Assembly: GCA_039090855.1 (NCBI GenBank)
Contig: CM077013.1
Span: forward strand, 138,033,240-138,097,239
DNA from: Macrothele yani
Taxonomy: Eukaryota; Arthropoda; Arachnida; Araneae; Macrothelidae
Direction of reading: 5' to 3'
Length of the DNA: 64,000 nt
The position numbers were made by a program, and so were the translations under genes. Shown here piece after piece: positions 22,838-33,299 of the stretch (position 1 is the stretch's first letter; every line of letters begins with the position of its first letter). The notes beneath the pieces were generated by a model. The model had not been told where the DNA came from and did no database searches. It saw only the letters and a program-made list of their open reading frames with translations.

Positions 22838-24416
22838 TACTGTCAAAGGCCGAGTATCTATGTAGTAGATTCTTTACTGGTGATAAAGTATCGTACATGA
22901 GACAGTGTGGTTTGAGTTCCGAAGAGGTTGTTGGACGTCCTTCAGCTGGACCATCAATCATTGAGATGCAAACCTTTTGAATGTATGAAGAGCACGTGCA
23001 TCGTAAGCTAGGCCTGCATTCACCAAGTCAGGAAAACCAATATCCAATAGAATGGGCAGTGGTTGGAAATCGAAGCTGAATGATAAAGACATCCGGCAAT
23101 GAAACGGATTGTATAGCCCGAACACGTACACCCCCAGCCACAAAAACAACTGCAGAAATTAATGTGAATCTAAGCATTCCAATATCTAGGAAAACAGTTC
23201 GACTCCCCGGTGGCGCAGTAGTCTCAGCGCTGTCTTCTGACCATTCTTCTGATATAGGTCCGGGTTTGAATGAGGCAAGGATGTTATCTTTGTCTTACGG
23301 AACTGCCTCTTTCCCTATGCTGGAAACAGTGGCCTTAAATTAGGGACTGGCGACTGCCTATAGCCCATCAAGTTGCTCATGACGGTGGCCGTTAGATTCC
23401 CAAAGAAACAACCAATTCACGAAGAAATAGTTCTCCTCGAACTTCATTAAGATGAGATTTATAGCCCAGTAGCTTTTGCCAGCACGTTTGGTACTGTTGC
23501 TTATCCAAACATGAAGATGCAATGTTGTGACGAGCACACATCCTGGGCACTGGATGATTGCAAACATGTGATTTGGTTGGACGAATAATCACTCACACTT
23601 TTCCCTGTTGCGGAGAGAGTAAGATCTGGCGAATACCGAAGAAAGTGCGTAATCTTGATTGTCTTATACCAACAGTCAAACATGGTAGATTATCAATAAT
23701 GGTTTGGAAAGCAATCTTTGGGTATTCCGTAGGCCCCTCATCACCATGAAGGGCGAGTTACAGCCATTGCGTACCTTGGTATCCTCGATAAACAGACTCA
23801 CCCCGTTCTTTAAACATTATTTCGCGCAAAGGATGTTAAATTTCGAGAAGATAATACCCCATTACACACAGCCAGGATATGTCCAATCATGGTTTGAGGA
23901 ACATAAAACGTAAATTGTATGTCTTCGATGTCATCAGACTAAAATATTATTGAGCCTATGCGGTTAGAATTGTAGCTGCACAATGCATGGCTTGTACAAT
24001 CACTACACTGAAGCATTATTGAGCCTCTGTGGGCAGAATTGAAGCTGCAGTCAAACATCTCCCATGTCCTGCACAATTACCAGATTTAAACGCTACTGAG
24101 CCTCAGAATTGAAGCTGTAGTTAAAGATCGTCCATGGCCTTCACAGTTGCCAGATTTGAACATAACTGAGCCTCTGTGGGAGGTAGAATCGAAGACGAGA
24201 AGAAGAAGCAGATTTTTTCCACCATCTTCACAAAAGGAACGTGAGAATTTCCTGAATGAGGAATGGTCCAATATTCCTTCAAAGATTTTTCGCTATTTAT
24301 TTGAATCTACTGTACGTCGAATACAAGCTGTTGTAAAAGCAAACGATATCTTACTGTCCTGTTAAATCATACCTGTAAATCTTCTCATAGGTATTCCCAT
24401 ATTTTTTTCCACTCCC
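22838..24416 (+). pseudogene. Tc1-like transposase remnant with internal duplications
   Basis: Recognisable parts are VKHGRLSIMVWKAIFGYSVG (23680-23745, the conserved GGGSVMVWG-type block), HYTQPGYVQSWFEEHKT (23850-23910, after the lost second Asp region), and PWPSQLPDLN followed by ITEPLWEVESKTRRR (24140-24200, third acidic site region), ending RRIQAVVKANDILLSC. The block TGAGCCTC...GAATTGAAGCTG is repeated three to four times between 23945 and 24190, a local duplication of the PLW-coding part. The right edge ATTTTTTTCCACTCCCTGTA at 24397-24416 looks like a Tc1 end; its left partner was not found. An S1 SINE lies inside. Confidence 0.7.
23205..23405 (+). mobile_element. SINE S1, plus strand
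   Basis: CCCCGGTGGCGCAGTAGTCT, a decayed B box GGGTTTGAATGAGG, body CCTTAAATTAGGGACTGGCG and tail GGCCGTTAGATTCCC are in order. Confidence 0.85.
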
Positions 24417-24419
24417 TGT

Positions 24420-24886
24420 ATGGTGCAGTTTCTCATGAGGGTTAACTGAATATGGTTTTCGAAAACAAACAAGAGAAACTACATATGTCATATTTTGCCT
24501 TTTTCAAAAATACGTTTATTAGGAACTACCTGACAAATACAAAATTGTCCAACTTGAACCTGTACTTCGGTGCACGTATAGATCTTTTATGTTTCGAACA
24601 TTTGGGTATAGATGTGAAACTGCTTTTTACAATATTTCTGTATCATAGCATATTACACCTAGTTAGTGTATATATTGAAAATTGCGTTTTCGTTCTTATC
24701 TTCTTCTCTGTGTATCCACATGACTTTATTTTGCAATGAAATTAATCGAAACTCTATTCAAAATCGTTATACATCGCGGTAATCATAATAAATCGATATT
24801 TTGTATTTAAACACCATACATACTTGATAAGATAAAATCCACAAGGCGTCGAGGTATTTCCTTTGGCAAAAACAGCAAGGCAACCT
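24420..24886. other. Unassigned AT-rich sequence
   Basis: A 95-residue frame at 24452-24739 has hydrophobic stretches but no similarity that I recognise; the base composition favours chance. Confidence 0.35.
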
Positions 24887-25066
24887 TGTAACGTACCAGG
24901 AGATGTGACGTACCTGCCAGAAGGACGCACACGACATAAAGGCAGATAGGAATCAGAATAAAACGTCCGCGTAGCTCAATTGGTAGAGCAACTTATTCCG
25001 GAATGAGGGGATCCGGGTTCGAATCCTGGCGTGGACAGAAATGACGGAGAAATTTACTTCGTTATA
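24887..25066 (+). repeat. 5' LTR of the miniature element
   Basis: 180 bp, TGTAACG to CGTTATA. The first 30 bases hold a doubled motif: TGTAACGTACC and TGTGACGTACC. The order within is GGACGCACACGACATAAAGG, the tRNA-like sequence, then GAAATGACGGAGAAATTTAC. Confidence 0.9.
24965..25036 (+). other. tRNA-like sequence in the 5' LTR
   Basis: Acceptor arms GTCCGCG and CGTGGAC pair with one G-U. The A box is TAGCTCAATTGGTAGAGC and the B box GGTTCGAATCC, with a pairing T arm CCGGG/CCTGG. The anticodon stem CTTAT/ATGAG closes a loop of only six bases (TCCGGA), so it is not a normal tRNA and no anticodon can be assigned with confidence. It probably acts as an internal polymerase III promoter, an inference from the intact boxes. 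Confidence 0.8.
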
Positions 25067-25067
25067 A

Positions 25068-25079
25068 TAGCGCCCGAAC
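25068..25079 (+). promoter_or_regulatory. Primer-binding site, tRNA-Lys type
   Basis: TAGCGCCCGAAC starts one base after the LTR. The two interiors at 51835-52763 have TGGCGCCCGAAC, the complement of the 3' end of animal tRNA-Lys including CCA. This copy has a G-to-A change at its second base. Confidence 0.85.
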
Positions 25080-25205
25080 TATCCGGATGACCCGACCGTT
25101 CAAAATCTCGCATTGGTGGGATGTTCTTTCCACACCGCGAGATAGGAAAAATAAAAGAATCCCTTCTCCAGCACTTCAAAAAAAAAAAAAAAAAAAAAAA
25201 AAAAT

Positions 25206-25218
25206 AAGGGGGAGATGA
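25206..25218 (+). promoter_or_regulatory. Polypurine tract before the 3' LTR
   Basis: AAGGGGGAGATGA immediately precedes the 3' LTR, following a long A run (25177-25204). Purine tracts here prime plus-strand synthesis in LTR elements. Confidence 0.75.
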
Positions 25219-25398
25219 TGTAACGTACCAGGAGATGTGACGTACCTGCCAGAAGGACGCACACGACATAAAGGCAGATAGGAATCAGAATAAAACGTCC
25301 GCGTAGCTCAATTGGTAGAGCAACTTATTCCGGAATGAGGGGATCCGGGTTCGAATCCTGGTGTGGACAGAAATGACGGAGAAATTTACTTCGTTATA
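25219..25398 (+). repeat. 3' LTR of the miniature element
   Basis: 180 bp and nearly identical to the 5' LTR; the one difference seen is GGTGTGG for GGCGTGG at the acceptor arm. Its tRNA-like part is 25297-25368. Confidence 0.9.
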
Positions 25399-25402
25399 AC
25401 CT

Positions 25403-25933
25403 TCTATCTGCTTCTACTTGTAAGATCCCTTTCTGGTTCTGCAAGAAATAACAGAAAACAAAATGTGACTGCTATTATTTCACTGTACCTTTATTTCACT
25501 TCTTTACGTACAATAGTGAATTATGCAGCAAAGCGTTTACTTGGTTTTTCCGTGAAAGCTAAGCAGAATGTACTCAACTTTAACAGATTTTGGCCGTTGG
25601 TTGTTGGTGGGGGTGGGGCTACTTATCTTCACTCACTTGGAGCTATTTATAAACTTTAATAATTTTCTGACTATCACGTCCATTTATGTAGGCGCTATTA
25701 ATGTATTTAAAAGACACCAATGTTTTAATTATGGATGAATTCAAAATTCCGACGCTATCACTGCTACCAATGCAAACTCACACAGGTAGTAAAAGAATTA
25801 CGAGGCGTGTTCAATAAGTAATGCCCCCGCGCACGTGTCTCACGCATGGCTTGTTGCCTAGCAACCAGTCAGTCGGCATACGACTTTTTGTGCCATTAGC
25901 TCCACTTTACTGCGTAATAGAGCTCCGTACATC
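25403..25933. other. Unassigned sequence with a possible mariner end
   Basis: GAGGCGTGTTCAATAAGTAATG at 25802-25823 resembles the ends of some mariner-like elements (GTTCAAAAAGTAATG type), but no partner end or transposase belongs to it here. Confidence 0.35.
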
Positions 25934-27137
25934 TGCACAGTCGAGTCATATTATTGTAACCACCTCCTAATTTTGACGTCAACAGCACGTACCCAATGAA
26001 ATAAGGCACGTGTCGTGAACTGGCTTGGAGGGTATATAAGGTGTGCTGTAGTCATTCTGAAAACTTATCACTCGTTGCTATCATCGATAAAAGGAGCGAT
26101 TCATCAGATTTGAAAATAAGGGATGATTGACGACTTTCGGGCCAAGGGTGTCACTATTTCTGAAACAGCGCAGTCTGTGAACTGTTCGCGTGCTGCTGTG
26201 GTTAAAGTGTATCGCGATTTGAGAAATGGTACTGTTGCGAATAAGCGACGTGGAAACTGCGGAGCACCACGCGCCATTGACATGAGAGGTGAACGTCGGT
26301 TTCGAAGGTGCGTGACGGCCGATCGACACGCTACAGTGGAGCAACCCACTGACCGAATGAACCAAGGTGCTCCCGGAAGTTGGTCTAAAATGACATGTTG
26401 CGTATGAGTCTCCGATGGAGACGGATGATCACTACAGATATGTTAACGAAGGTGCATCGGCAGAAAAGGCTATTTTCACGGCAGTAGCGGAATTGGAACC
26501 CCGCTGATTGGTAACGGATTGCCTTCTCCAATGCGTCACGTTTTCTACTTCATCGAACGGATGGACGTTGGCGTATAAGGTGAGAAACACCGGAGTACAA
26601 ACACTCTTCAACCACTGCTGGAAGAACATAAGCTGGTGGGGGCAGCGTTATGGTCTGGGGAATGTTTTCATGATATTCTATGGGTCTGCTCCTACCTGTG
26701 GAAAGCACTACGGACCGAATTCGTTATGAATCCATCCTTGCACACCACGTACATCCATACATGCTGATTGTCTTCCCCGAGGCGGATGGGATCTTCCAGA
26801 ACGACAATGCGACATGTCACACAGCTAAAAATGTCCGAGAGTGGTTGGAAGAGCATGATGGAGACTTCAAAGTACTTCCCTGGCCTCAAATTACCCAGAC
26901 TGAAACCCAACTGAACATCTGTGGGACCACCTCCATCGCGTTGTTTGCTCTATGGATCCTTCACCACGCGCCCTCCAGCAGCTGTCAGATGCACTGCAGT
27001 CAGCATAGCTTCACACACTTGTGAACACCTTCCAGCAACTTATTGAGTCACTCCCAGCCAGTCTAGATGCTGCCTACACTGCACACGGCGGTTACTCTGG
27101 ATATTAGCTGGTGGTCACAATGTGACTCAACCGTGTA
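25934..27137 (+). pseudogene. Tc1-like element with both ends, transposase broken
   Basis: The right end complement TACACGGTTGAGTCACATTG TGACCACC pairs with the left TGCACAGTCGAGTCATATTA TTGTAACCACC, allowing a 2-base gap; TA sits at the right edge and TG (mutated) at the left. Length is about 1.2 kb. The first frame (26123) reads MIDDFRAKGVTISETAQSVN, then CSRAAVVKVYRDLRNGTV, a paired helix-turn-helix. Later frames give VESTTDRIRYESILAHHVHP, DGIFQNDNATCHTAKNV (second Asp) and WLEEHDGDFKVLPWPQ, then a decayed SPDLNPIEHLWD region (QTETQLNICGT). A TATATAAG box at 26033 precedes the frame. Several frameshifts disable it. Confidence 0.85.
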
Positions 27138-27329
27138 TTTTCTCGTATTTAATAGTGTTTAAACTGGATGCATATTTTTTCAACTTTATCGACGGTTGTC
27201 AAACAGCGATCCGTTATAGACCCTTTAGCTCACGAAAATGTACCTCTTAAATGAATTCACGCTAGATTAGTGGCAGTTTATAGTTCTGGAACTTTGTACA
27301 TATGCACTCTTCGCGTTGGGTAAGAAAAT

Positions 27330-28120
27330 CAAAGGGTTTTTGGAGGAATGTTGGTCGTAAAGGATCAGCCGCAGAGTTGAAGGTCGGTAATCGCAACTTG
27401 AGATTTCAACAGGTAAAAAGTCAATGACCTCATCCCGATAAGTGGAAGAATAATTTAGAGAACCATAAATAAGCTGAACATTGGTAAATTAAGTAGTGTC
27501 AGTGACCATGTTAGCGTTTTAGGACATATGTGCTCGTCGGGTACTGCGCTACTTAATGACTGAAATGAAGAAATCAAGACTTGAAATATGCCAAATGTTG
27601 CTTGCTCGCTATGAAAAATATGGAAGGGATTTTCTCCAAAGCACTTTGAGTGGTAATGAGACTTGTGTTCACCATTATGACCCAGAAATGAAAAATTAAT
27701 CACTGGAATACCGACACCCATCTTCTTTCTCTTCGAGCGAAAAAACTTCAAAACTGAAATTCCTGCCGGTTAGTGCATACTCACTGTGTTCTGGGTCTAC
27801 AGACGCATTGTTCATCGGGAGTACATGGTCAGAGGTACGACAATCAACTCTGAGAGCTACTTGCATACCTTAAAGAATTTAGCTTTTTACTTCAGAGGCC
27901 ATATAGACAATATGGTTTTAAATTCTTGAACACCCTACCTACAGCCCTGATTGGGCGACGTCCGACTTCTTGTAGTTTTCTGCTCTCAAGAGACGTCTGA
28001 AAGGAATTCAGTTTGCCTGTGACGAAGACGTTCAAGCCGTTACGTGGAAAAGGTTCCCAGAATAGCCTGAGTGATTACTGAAAGGTACTTGGTGTGCTGA
28101 ATTATTGAATAAACGAGGAT
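27330..28120 (+). pseudogene. mariner transposase remnant
   Basis: Translating around 27555-27700 gives RLEICQMLLARYEKYGRDFL and SGNETCVHHYDPEMKN, the mariner first-Asp block (GDETWVHHYDPE type; D is N here). Near 27930 it gives HPTYSPDWATSDFL and FSALKRRLKGIQFACDEDVQ, the third-Asp block. The second Asp block is not readable. Ends were not found. Stops are frequent, so this is an old copy. Confidence 0.8.
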
Positions 28121-28472
28121 TTGGTTCGTAAATATTGTCTGATAGATTACTGCGACGTTTACTTGAGTGCTTACTTAGAGATTTGCATGCTTATTTAAAT
28201 TTTCTCAGCTACGCTGTACAACGACAATTTAGAATAATCCGCTAAAACGTCATTTAAGTCTAAGTGCTAAGTTGTAGTGAAGTAAGGTTTAGTCAAATCT
28301 TAAACGAAATAAAAACTAGAATCCATTTAAAAGATCTTATTTTATATCATGAAATATGTCTAGATTTTTTTATTTAGAAGCTTGTGAAAGCATACATCAT
28401 CAGCAAGATAGATTCTTGAAATCAGAGACTGCAGTCTTCGGACGAATATGTATATTGAGATAATACAACGAT

Positions 28473-28632
28473 TGTCACAAATACTTTATTTTTTCAAGTC
28501 GAATAAGGTTTCGCTGGGTTCTGACCTAGCTTCATCAAGAAGAATGGTTGATCTGGGGTCAGATAATGGCCATTCTTCCTGATGACAAAAAAACGACTTG
28601 AAAAAATAAAATATTTGTCACAAACGTTATGT
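28473..28632. repeat. Foldback (inverted repeat) sequence
   Basis: TGTCACAAATACTTTATTTT TTCAAGTCG on the left is the reverse complement, with few changes, of CGACTTGAAAAAATAAAATA TTTGTCACA on the right. An inner pair AGAAGAATGG / CCATTCTTC also matches. The 160-bp block could form one long hairpin. Confidence 0.75.
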
Positions 28633-28789
28633 TATCTTAATATAAGATAGATTCCATCTCAAACCGCTTTTTTCGAAGTCGACATTGTCTAACGAGACTG
28701 ATTATATCTAGGACTCAATTCTAGAAAGGTGAACGTCTGAGTCTTGAAGAATGTTGCATACTTCAGTAAGATAGACTCTACCTAGGGAA

Positions 28790-30190
28790 CATTTCTCGCG
28801 CTTGTGGCGATGATGATTATTTATTTTATCGATTTGTTCCTCCGTCCGTCTGTCTGTGGACACCACTCTCAGCAAATATTAGTCCGATTTGAAAAATTCT
28901 TTTTGCATTGGTAAGCCCGAAATATGCGAATGATGATCCTCCATTTCGTTTTTTTTACGATGTATGTTTTCGCGCTAGAGGGCGTAAATGCAGATCATAT
29001 ATCGAATTCAAAATGCATTTTATTTCATATATTTTCTTCTAAACATCCAAGTGAAAAAATTCTTTTACTATTCGATTTCATTTATGTCAAAGGGTATTTT
29101 AGACATAATAGATTTTTCAAGTTAGGCATAGATTTTTCACTAGGGGCGTAAAATTAAATTGCGTTTTCCACGATATATCTGCTTCTAAAACTCCGATTTG
29201 AAAAATTCCTTCTTCAGCGGATACAGCTACTGATGAGAAATCTTTTGCACATAATTTCTGATTTTTGGTAAAACATTATTTAGCCACCAGAGGGCGCAAG
29301 TCGTAATTTTCGTTTCTGATGTATTTGCAGCAAAATCTGAGCGTCTAAAATCTCGAATGAAAAAATTCGGTTGTTGACCGATACTACTCACATCGATAAA
29401 CCTTTTTGGAATATTTTCTTCTTTAAATAATGCACGGTTTCTCCGCCAGGAGCCTAGATATATATATATATTGTTTTTCGCAGTGTCTCTACTTCTAAGA
29501 GACCGATTTGAAAAATTCCCTCTTTGTTGGATAGCGCTTCTGGTGCAAAATATTTTTTATATAATTTCAAAATTTTCAATTATGGATTTTCCGCTAAGGG
29601 GCATAGGGTAAATTAGGTAAATTACGTTTTCCCCGGTATTTCTTCTTCTAAAACTTCGATTTGAAAAACTGTTCATGTATCGCATACAGATCCTCATGGG
29701 AAATGTTTTTCATATAATTTCTAATATTTGGTAAAGAATGCTTTGGCCACCAGTGGGTGTAAGTGTAGAATTCCTGCTTGTGATGTATTTGCAGCAAAAT
29801 CTGAGCTCCTGAAAACTCGACAAAAAAAAAAATCCTTTCCTAGACCCATACCGCTTTCATCGAACATTTTTTTAAAAATACTTTCTTCTTAAAATAATGC
29901 ACGTTTTGCCTACCAGGGGCTATAGATACATATCTTATATTTGTCGATACCACAGCTTCTAAGAGTCTGATTTGAAAAATTATTTCTTTGTTGGAGAACG
30001 TTTCCGCTGAGATATGTTTCTCATATAATTTCAAATTTTTATTAAGGCACAAGTCTGCAAACAGAGGGCGTAAGTTCGCGATTCCGTTTACAGCAATATC
30101 TGCGGGATTAAAAACCCGATTGGAAAGATTCTTTCTTCAGTCAGATACTACTGTTTTCCGTACCGGTTGCATTGACATTGAATAGCTATG
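28790..30190 (+). repeat. Degenerate ~154-bp satellite, about nine units
   Basis: The core (T)CCGATTTGAAAAATTC or a variant recurs near 28888, 29044, 29202, 29349, 29506, 29659, 29818, 29968 and 30116, a spacing of about 154 bp. Most units also have a CCACCAGAGGGCGYAA or CTAGGGGCGTAA block. Alternate units look more alike (~307-bp higher period). It opens with GTCCGTCTGTCTGT, as other arrays here do. The same family restarts at 63600. Short frames across it are chance. Confidence 0.8.
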
Positions 30191-30194
30191 ATAA

Positions 30195-30738
30195 ATTTTA
30201 TTCGCTTCAGAACGGATTCAAAAGACGTGCTCATTACACCCGAAAATTCGGTGTCATCTTTCTTGTTTTGAATAAGTTTAAAATTATTTTATTTTTCTGT
30301 TGGTCCTATTACAAATTACGTACTTTTTTCAGCGTAATTTTACGAAGCAACAGAATGCTTTGGAACTTGAGACCATTTTTTTATTTGACAATAACTTTCA
30401 TGCATCTTTAAGAAATGGTGAAATGTACTGTTTTATAGTATTATGTTACAAAACTCCTAAATATAAAATTTACTCTTGATAGCTATACAGCTTTTCTCTT
30501 AAGGACTCCAGACTGATACATAGTCATCGTGCAATCACCTGTACAATAAATTAAGTATCCCGTTTCTTATGGTAGCACAATATATAATAGCTGGGGCAAA
30601 AAATGGGTAAGAGGAGAAGAAATATCCTGTGCTACGGTAATAAAAATTCTATCCACAATATCCGATCTCGCTACAGAGCTTCAAATCAAATACCTCGACA
30701 GACTATTAAAATTTAACAGTTAATCACAACCCCCCAAG
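30195..30738. other. Unassigned AT-rich sequence
   Basis: Nothing recognised. Confidence 0.35.
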
Positions 30739-30875
30739 TGACCCCCGGTGGCGCAGAGGTCTAAGCGATTGCTTCTGATCCTTCGCCCAACGGAGTGGTC
30801 TATGTTCGAATCCCAGGTAAGGCATGAATGTTTGTGTTTGACTTTCAGCGCTGGCTCCCTCTGTTATTTACAAAT
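30739..30875 (+). mobile_element. SINE S1, 3'-truncated, plus strand
   Basis: CCCCCGGTGGCGCAGAGGTC, B box TGTTCGAATCCC and GCGCTGGCTCCCTC are present; the copy stops before the CCCTAAATTAGGG block. Confidence 0.8.
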
Positions 30876-31139
30876 CTGGCATACCGTATTACATGTTCGA
30901 TCTGTACTTTGATGATTGCATAATATTCGTACCCTGTGACGCACAAGACTGTATTTGTCTGAATTCGAGATGTGTTAACCATGACCAATGTGTGAATTCA
31001 AGTTTTATGTGTTACCTGCGACCAATAAATAATTTAAAAACAAGAGAAAAAGTCCAATCAACCCCCCCCTCCCCCAAAGTAACAGATGAATCTCTTATTT
31101 TTCGTCATGTGGAGTGGATACGGGAAAAATGAAAGCGGA

Positions 31140-31420
31140 TTTTTTCCCGTTAACATGGGAAAGGAAATTCGGAAAGGTTTCTGGAAATTCAGAATTTTCC
31201 GTTAGCACCTCATGAAAACGGTAATTTAACGTCAATATAAGAATGAATTGCGGAAATGATTCTGAAAATTCAGAATTTTTCTGGCGTACAGAATACCCGT
31301 GAAATTCAGAGTTTCTTCCGTCATTCCACTAAAAAGGTTGTGTCAGAAATATGCTTCTCTAATGCACGAAAGAAATGGACGGAAAGTGCCTCGTGAGTTT
31401 CAGATTTTTTTTTTTTTTTT
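31140..31420. repeat. Degenerate tandem repeat around a GAAATTCAGAATTTTCC motif
   Basis: GGAAATTCAGAATTTTCC, GAAAATTCAGAATTTTTCTGG and GAAATTCAGAGTTTCTTCCG recur at roughly 80-95 bp spacing. The motif is partly palindromic (GAAAATTC/GAATTTTC). No larger element could be defined. Confidence 0.55.
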
Positions 31421-32139
31421 GCAATGTATATGAACACGTGACTGTCAGATATCTTCAGTAGTAAAAAAAAATATTTTCTCAGGCTGTAATTTATTTTTTG
31501 TTTAAGACATCATGAAAAAGAGGCAGATGCATAATGAGCAAATCGACTTTCAAGGACAAACAACTCGTTTTCAACTTGCGTCCGACTAACTGCGGTCTCT
31601 GCAAGAGCCACATTTTTAGCGATGCAGCTCATATCCAGCTAATGATTTGTTTTTAACATTTTGTTAAGTATGAAACTGACCTAAGAAGAATTCAGCAGAG
31701 CTACCGAGAAAAAAGAATGATGCAAATCAGAAAAAGAAAAAAATTGCCCCACGTGTATTTAGCTCGTCTTTCAGTCACGTGTACTGAAGATATAATCACT
31801 CAGTCGTTTTCATGCTGTGTTTACGACGACCAGTTGAATCGAAGGTTACGTTTAATCTTCGGTACTAGGAACTAGGACATCACTTTTTTGCCTTTGTTTT
31901 TTACAGTCATTCTGTCGTTAACACCTCAGGCAAGAATAGCTAATAGGATGCCATAAGAAAAGACTAAATTGCGTTCGATTCCTTTCTACATGCATTAGAG
32001 ATTCAATCTCGAAAACGCAGGAGATAATGCCCAGACCTTCTAGGTTAAATCCAAGGCGTTTTATTTTTTGGCAAAATACGACAGAACTGCATTCCGACAC
32101 GTTTTTCAATAACAAAAAAATTGTTTTAAAGTTTGTAAT
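31421..32139. other. Unassigned sequence
   Basis: Apart from a T run at 31405-31422, nothing is recognised. Confidence 0.35.
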
Positions 32140-32340
32140 GATTATTTAATAAAAATAACGTAAATTTCGCAACATGTAATATATTTTGAAGATGACAATC
32201 CGTTTTGTGGTGTAAATATGACAAGGATGGTAAGTCAGATAATATCCGAAATCTTGGTCGTCCTGGAGCAGGAATGGAACCCGCGTCTCCCAGATAGCGC
32301 CCGGGTATGCTAACCGCTACAGCACTCAATTCAAATTAAT
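32140..32340 (-). mobile_element. tRNA-bearing repeat family T2, minus strand
   Basis: On the minus strand a tRNA-like head (GTGCTGTAGCGGTTAGCATA, CCCGGGCGCTATCTGGGAGA, B-box-like GGTTCCATTCCTGCTCCAGG) is followed by GGATATTATCTGACTTACCA and a motif with ACACCACAAAACGGATTGTC. The same order occurs on the plus strand at 32620-32815 and 39660-39830, and on the minus strand at 42389-42950. Confidence 0.75.
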
Positions 32341-32347
32341 TTTGTTT

Positions 32348-32557
32348 TTCGATTGGAGGTTTAACGACCACCGTGAGCAACCCAATAGGCTATAATCACT
32401 CGCCCGTCCTAAATTTAGGGTCACTGGTTCCAGGGAAGGGAGAGAGCCAATGCCGTAAGACAAACTCAACATCCATGCATCACCGGGATTCGAACCCGTA
32501 CCCCTTTCCGGACGAATGATCAGAAGCCATCGTTTAGACCACTGCGCCACCGGGCAA
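32348..32557 (-). mobile_element. SINE S1, full length, minus strand, between two T2 copies
   Basis: Tail ATTGGAGGTTTAACGACC, body CCTAAATTTAGGG and B box complement GGGATTCGAACCCG are near consensus. It sits in the centre of the inverted T2 pair, with AATTCAAATTAATT-type sequence on both sides. Confidence 0.9.
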
Positions 32558-32619
32558 TTAATTAATTTGAATTGGATCCCAATTCAAATAAAATTCAAAT
32601 TAATCGAAAACTTGAGACT

Positions 32620-32815
32620 TGGTCGTTCTGGGTGGTGTAGTGGGTAGCTTACCCGGGCGCTATCTGGGAGACGCTGATACGATTCCTGCTCCAGGACGAC
32701 GGAATTTTCAAGTTTTCTGATATTATCTGACTTACCATCATTGTCATATTTACACCATAAAACGGATTGTCATCTTCAAAATTTGTATTGTATGGTGTAA
32801 TCCTGTATTCCATTC
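32620..32815 (+). mobile_element. tRNA-bearing repeat family T2, plus strand
   Basis: GGTGGTGTAGTGGGTAGCTT, CCCGGGCGCTATCTGGGAGA, TACGATTCCTGCTCCAGGAC, then TTTCTGATATTATCTGACTT and TTACACCATAAAACGGATTG, ending near ATGGTGTAATCCTGTATTCC. It is the mirror of 32140-32340, so the pair can form a ~200-bp-arm foldback around the SINE. Confidence 0.75.
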
Positions 32816-32819
32816 ATGA

Positions 32820-33295
32820 TGCAATTTATATGAAAAATTGAAATAACATTATAACCGTATCATGTAATCGTTTCATTTAAGTAACCTAATTACCATAACC
32901 ACCGGCATTGCGCACCATATTCACAGTGTGGGTGGCGGACGTTTCTGACGGGTGTTCGGAATCCGATCCGGCCGACCATCCAGCCTGCGGTTTGTTTTTC
33001 GATTGCCTGTTTGGTTCCTTCTGAAGTCAGCCGCAGGCGCATTTTGTCCTTGTTCTCCTCTTCCCCAGGATGACTGGGTTTGCCAAATGGGTGTCGATGC
33101 GCTGGTAGTAAAACAATAAAACGACTTATATCTGCTGCCCTCTGGTGACAGACACCTACGGGCTTCGTTCTCATGGTTGTTGATGATGGTGAATCACCAT
33201 AACGGGTGAGGATGGCGGGAGTTACGTGTAACGAGGGAACGAGGGAGTGGTGACCCACCAATCTGTCCAAATATATTTAAATATGAGAGTCTCAG
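32820..33295. other. Unassigned, GC-richer sequence
   Basis: A 126-residue frame on the minus strand (33270-32890) has no features I recognise. GC content is higher than in the surroundings. Confidence 0.35.
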
Positions 33296-33299
33296 AAGG

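Larger units (their letters stand above)
24887..25398 (+). mobile_element. Miniature LTR retrotransposon (TRIM type) with a tRNA-like sequence in each LTR
   Basis: Two 180-bp direct repeats (24887-25066 and 25219-25398) differ at about one base. Each starts TGTAACG and ends CGTTATA, close to the canonical TG...CA inverted ends. The 4-bp duplication ACCT flanks the whole (24883-24886 and 25399-25402). One base inside the left repeat lies TAGCGCCCGAAC, one change from the tRNA-Lys-type primer site TGGCGCCCGAAC. Just before the right repeat lies a purine tract, AAGGGGGAGA. The 152-bp interior codes for nothing. These are the parts of a terminal-repeat retrotransposon in miniature that depends on another element's enzymes. 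Each LTR also contains a tRNA-like sequence with A and B boxes. Confidence 0.9.

Noticed and set aside
24452..24739. 95-residue hydrophobic frame
   Set aside because: AT-rich composition gives F, L, Y and I codons by chance; no signal of a gene.
24965..25036. A functional tRNA gene
   Set aside because: The anticodon loop has six bases, the stem has a G-U pair, no T-run terminator follows, and the sequence is repeated inside LTRs.
25802..25823. mariner end without an element
   Set aside because: One short match to a common end type; no partner end or transposase belongs to it.
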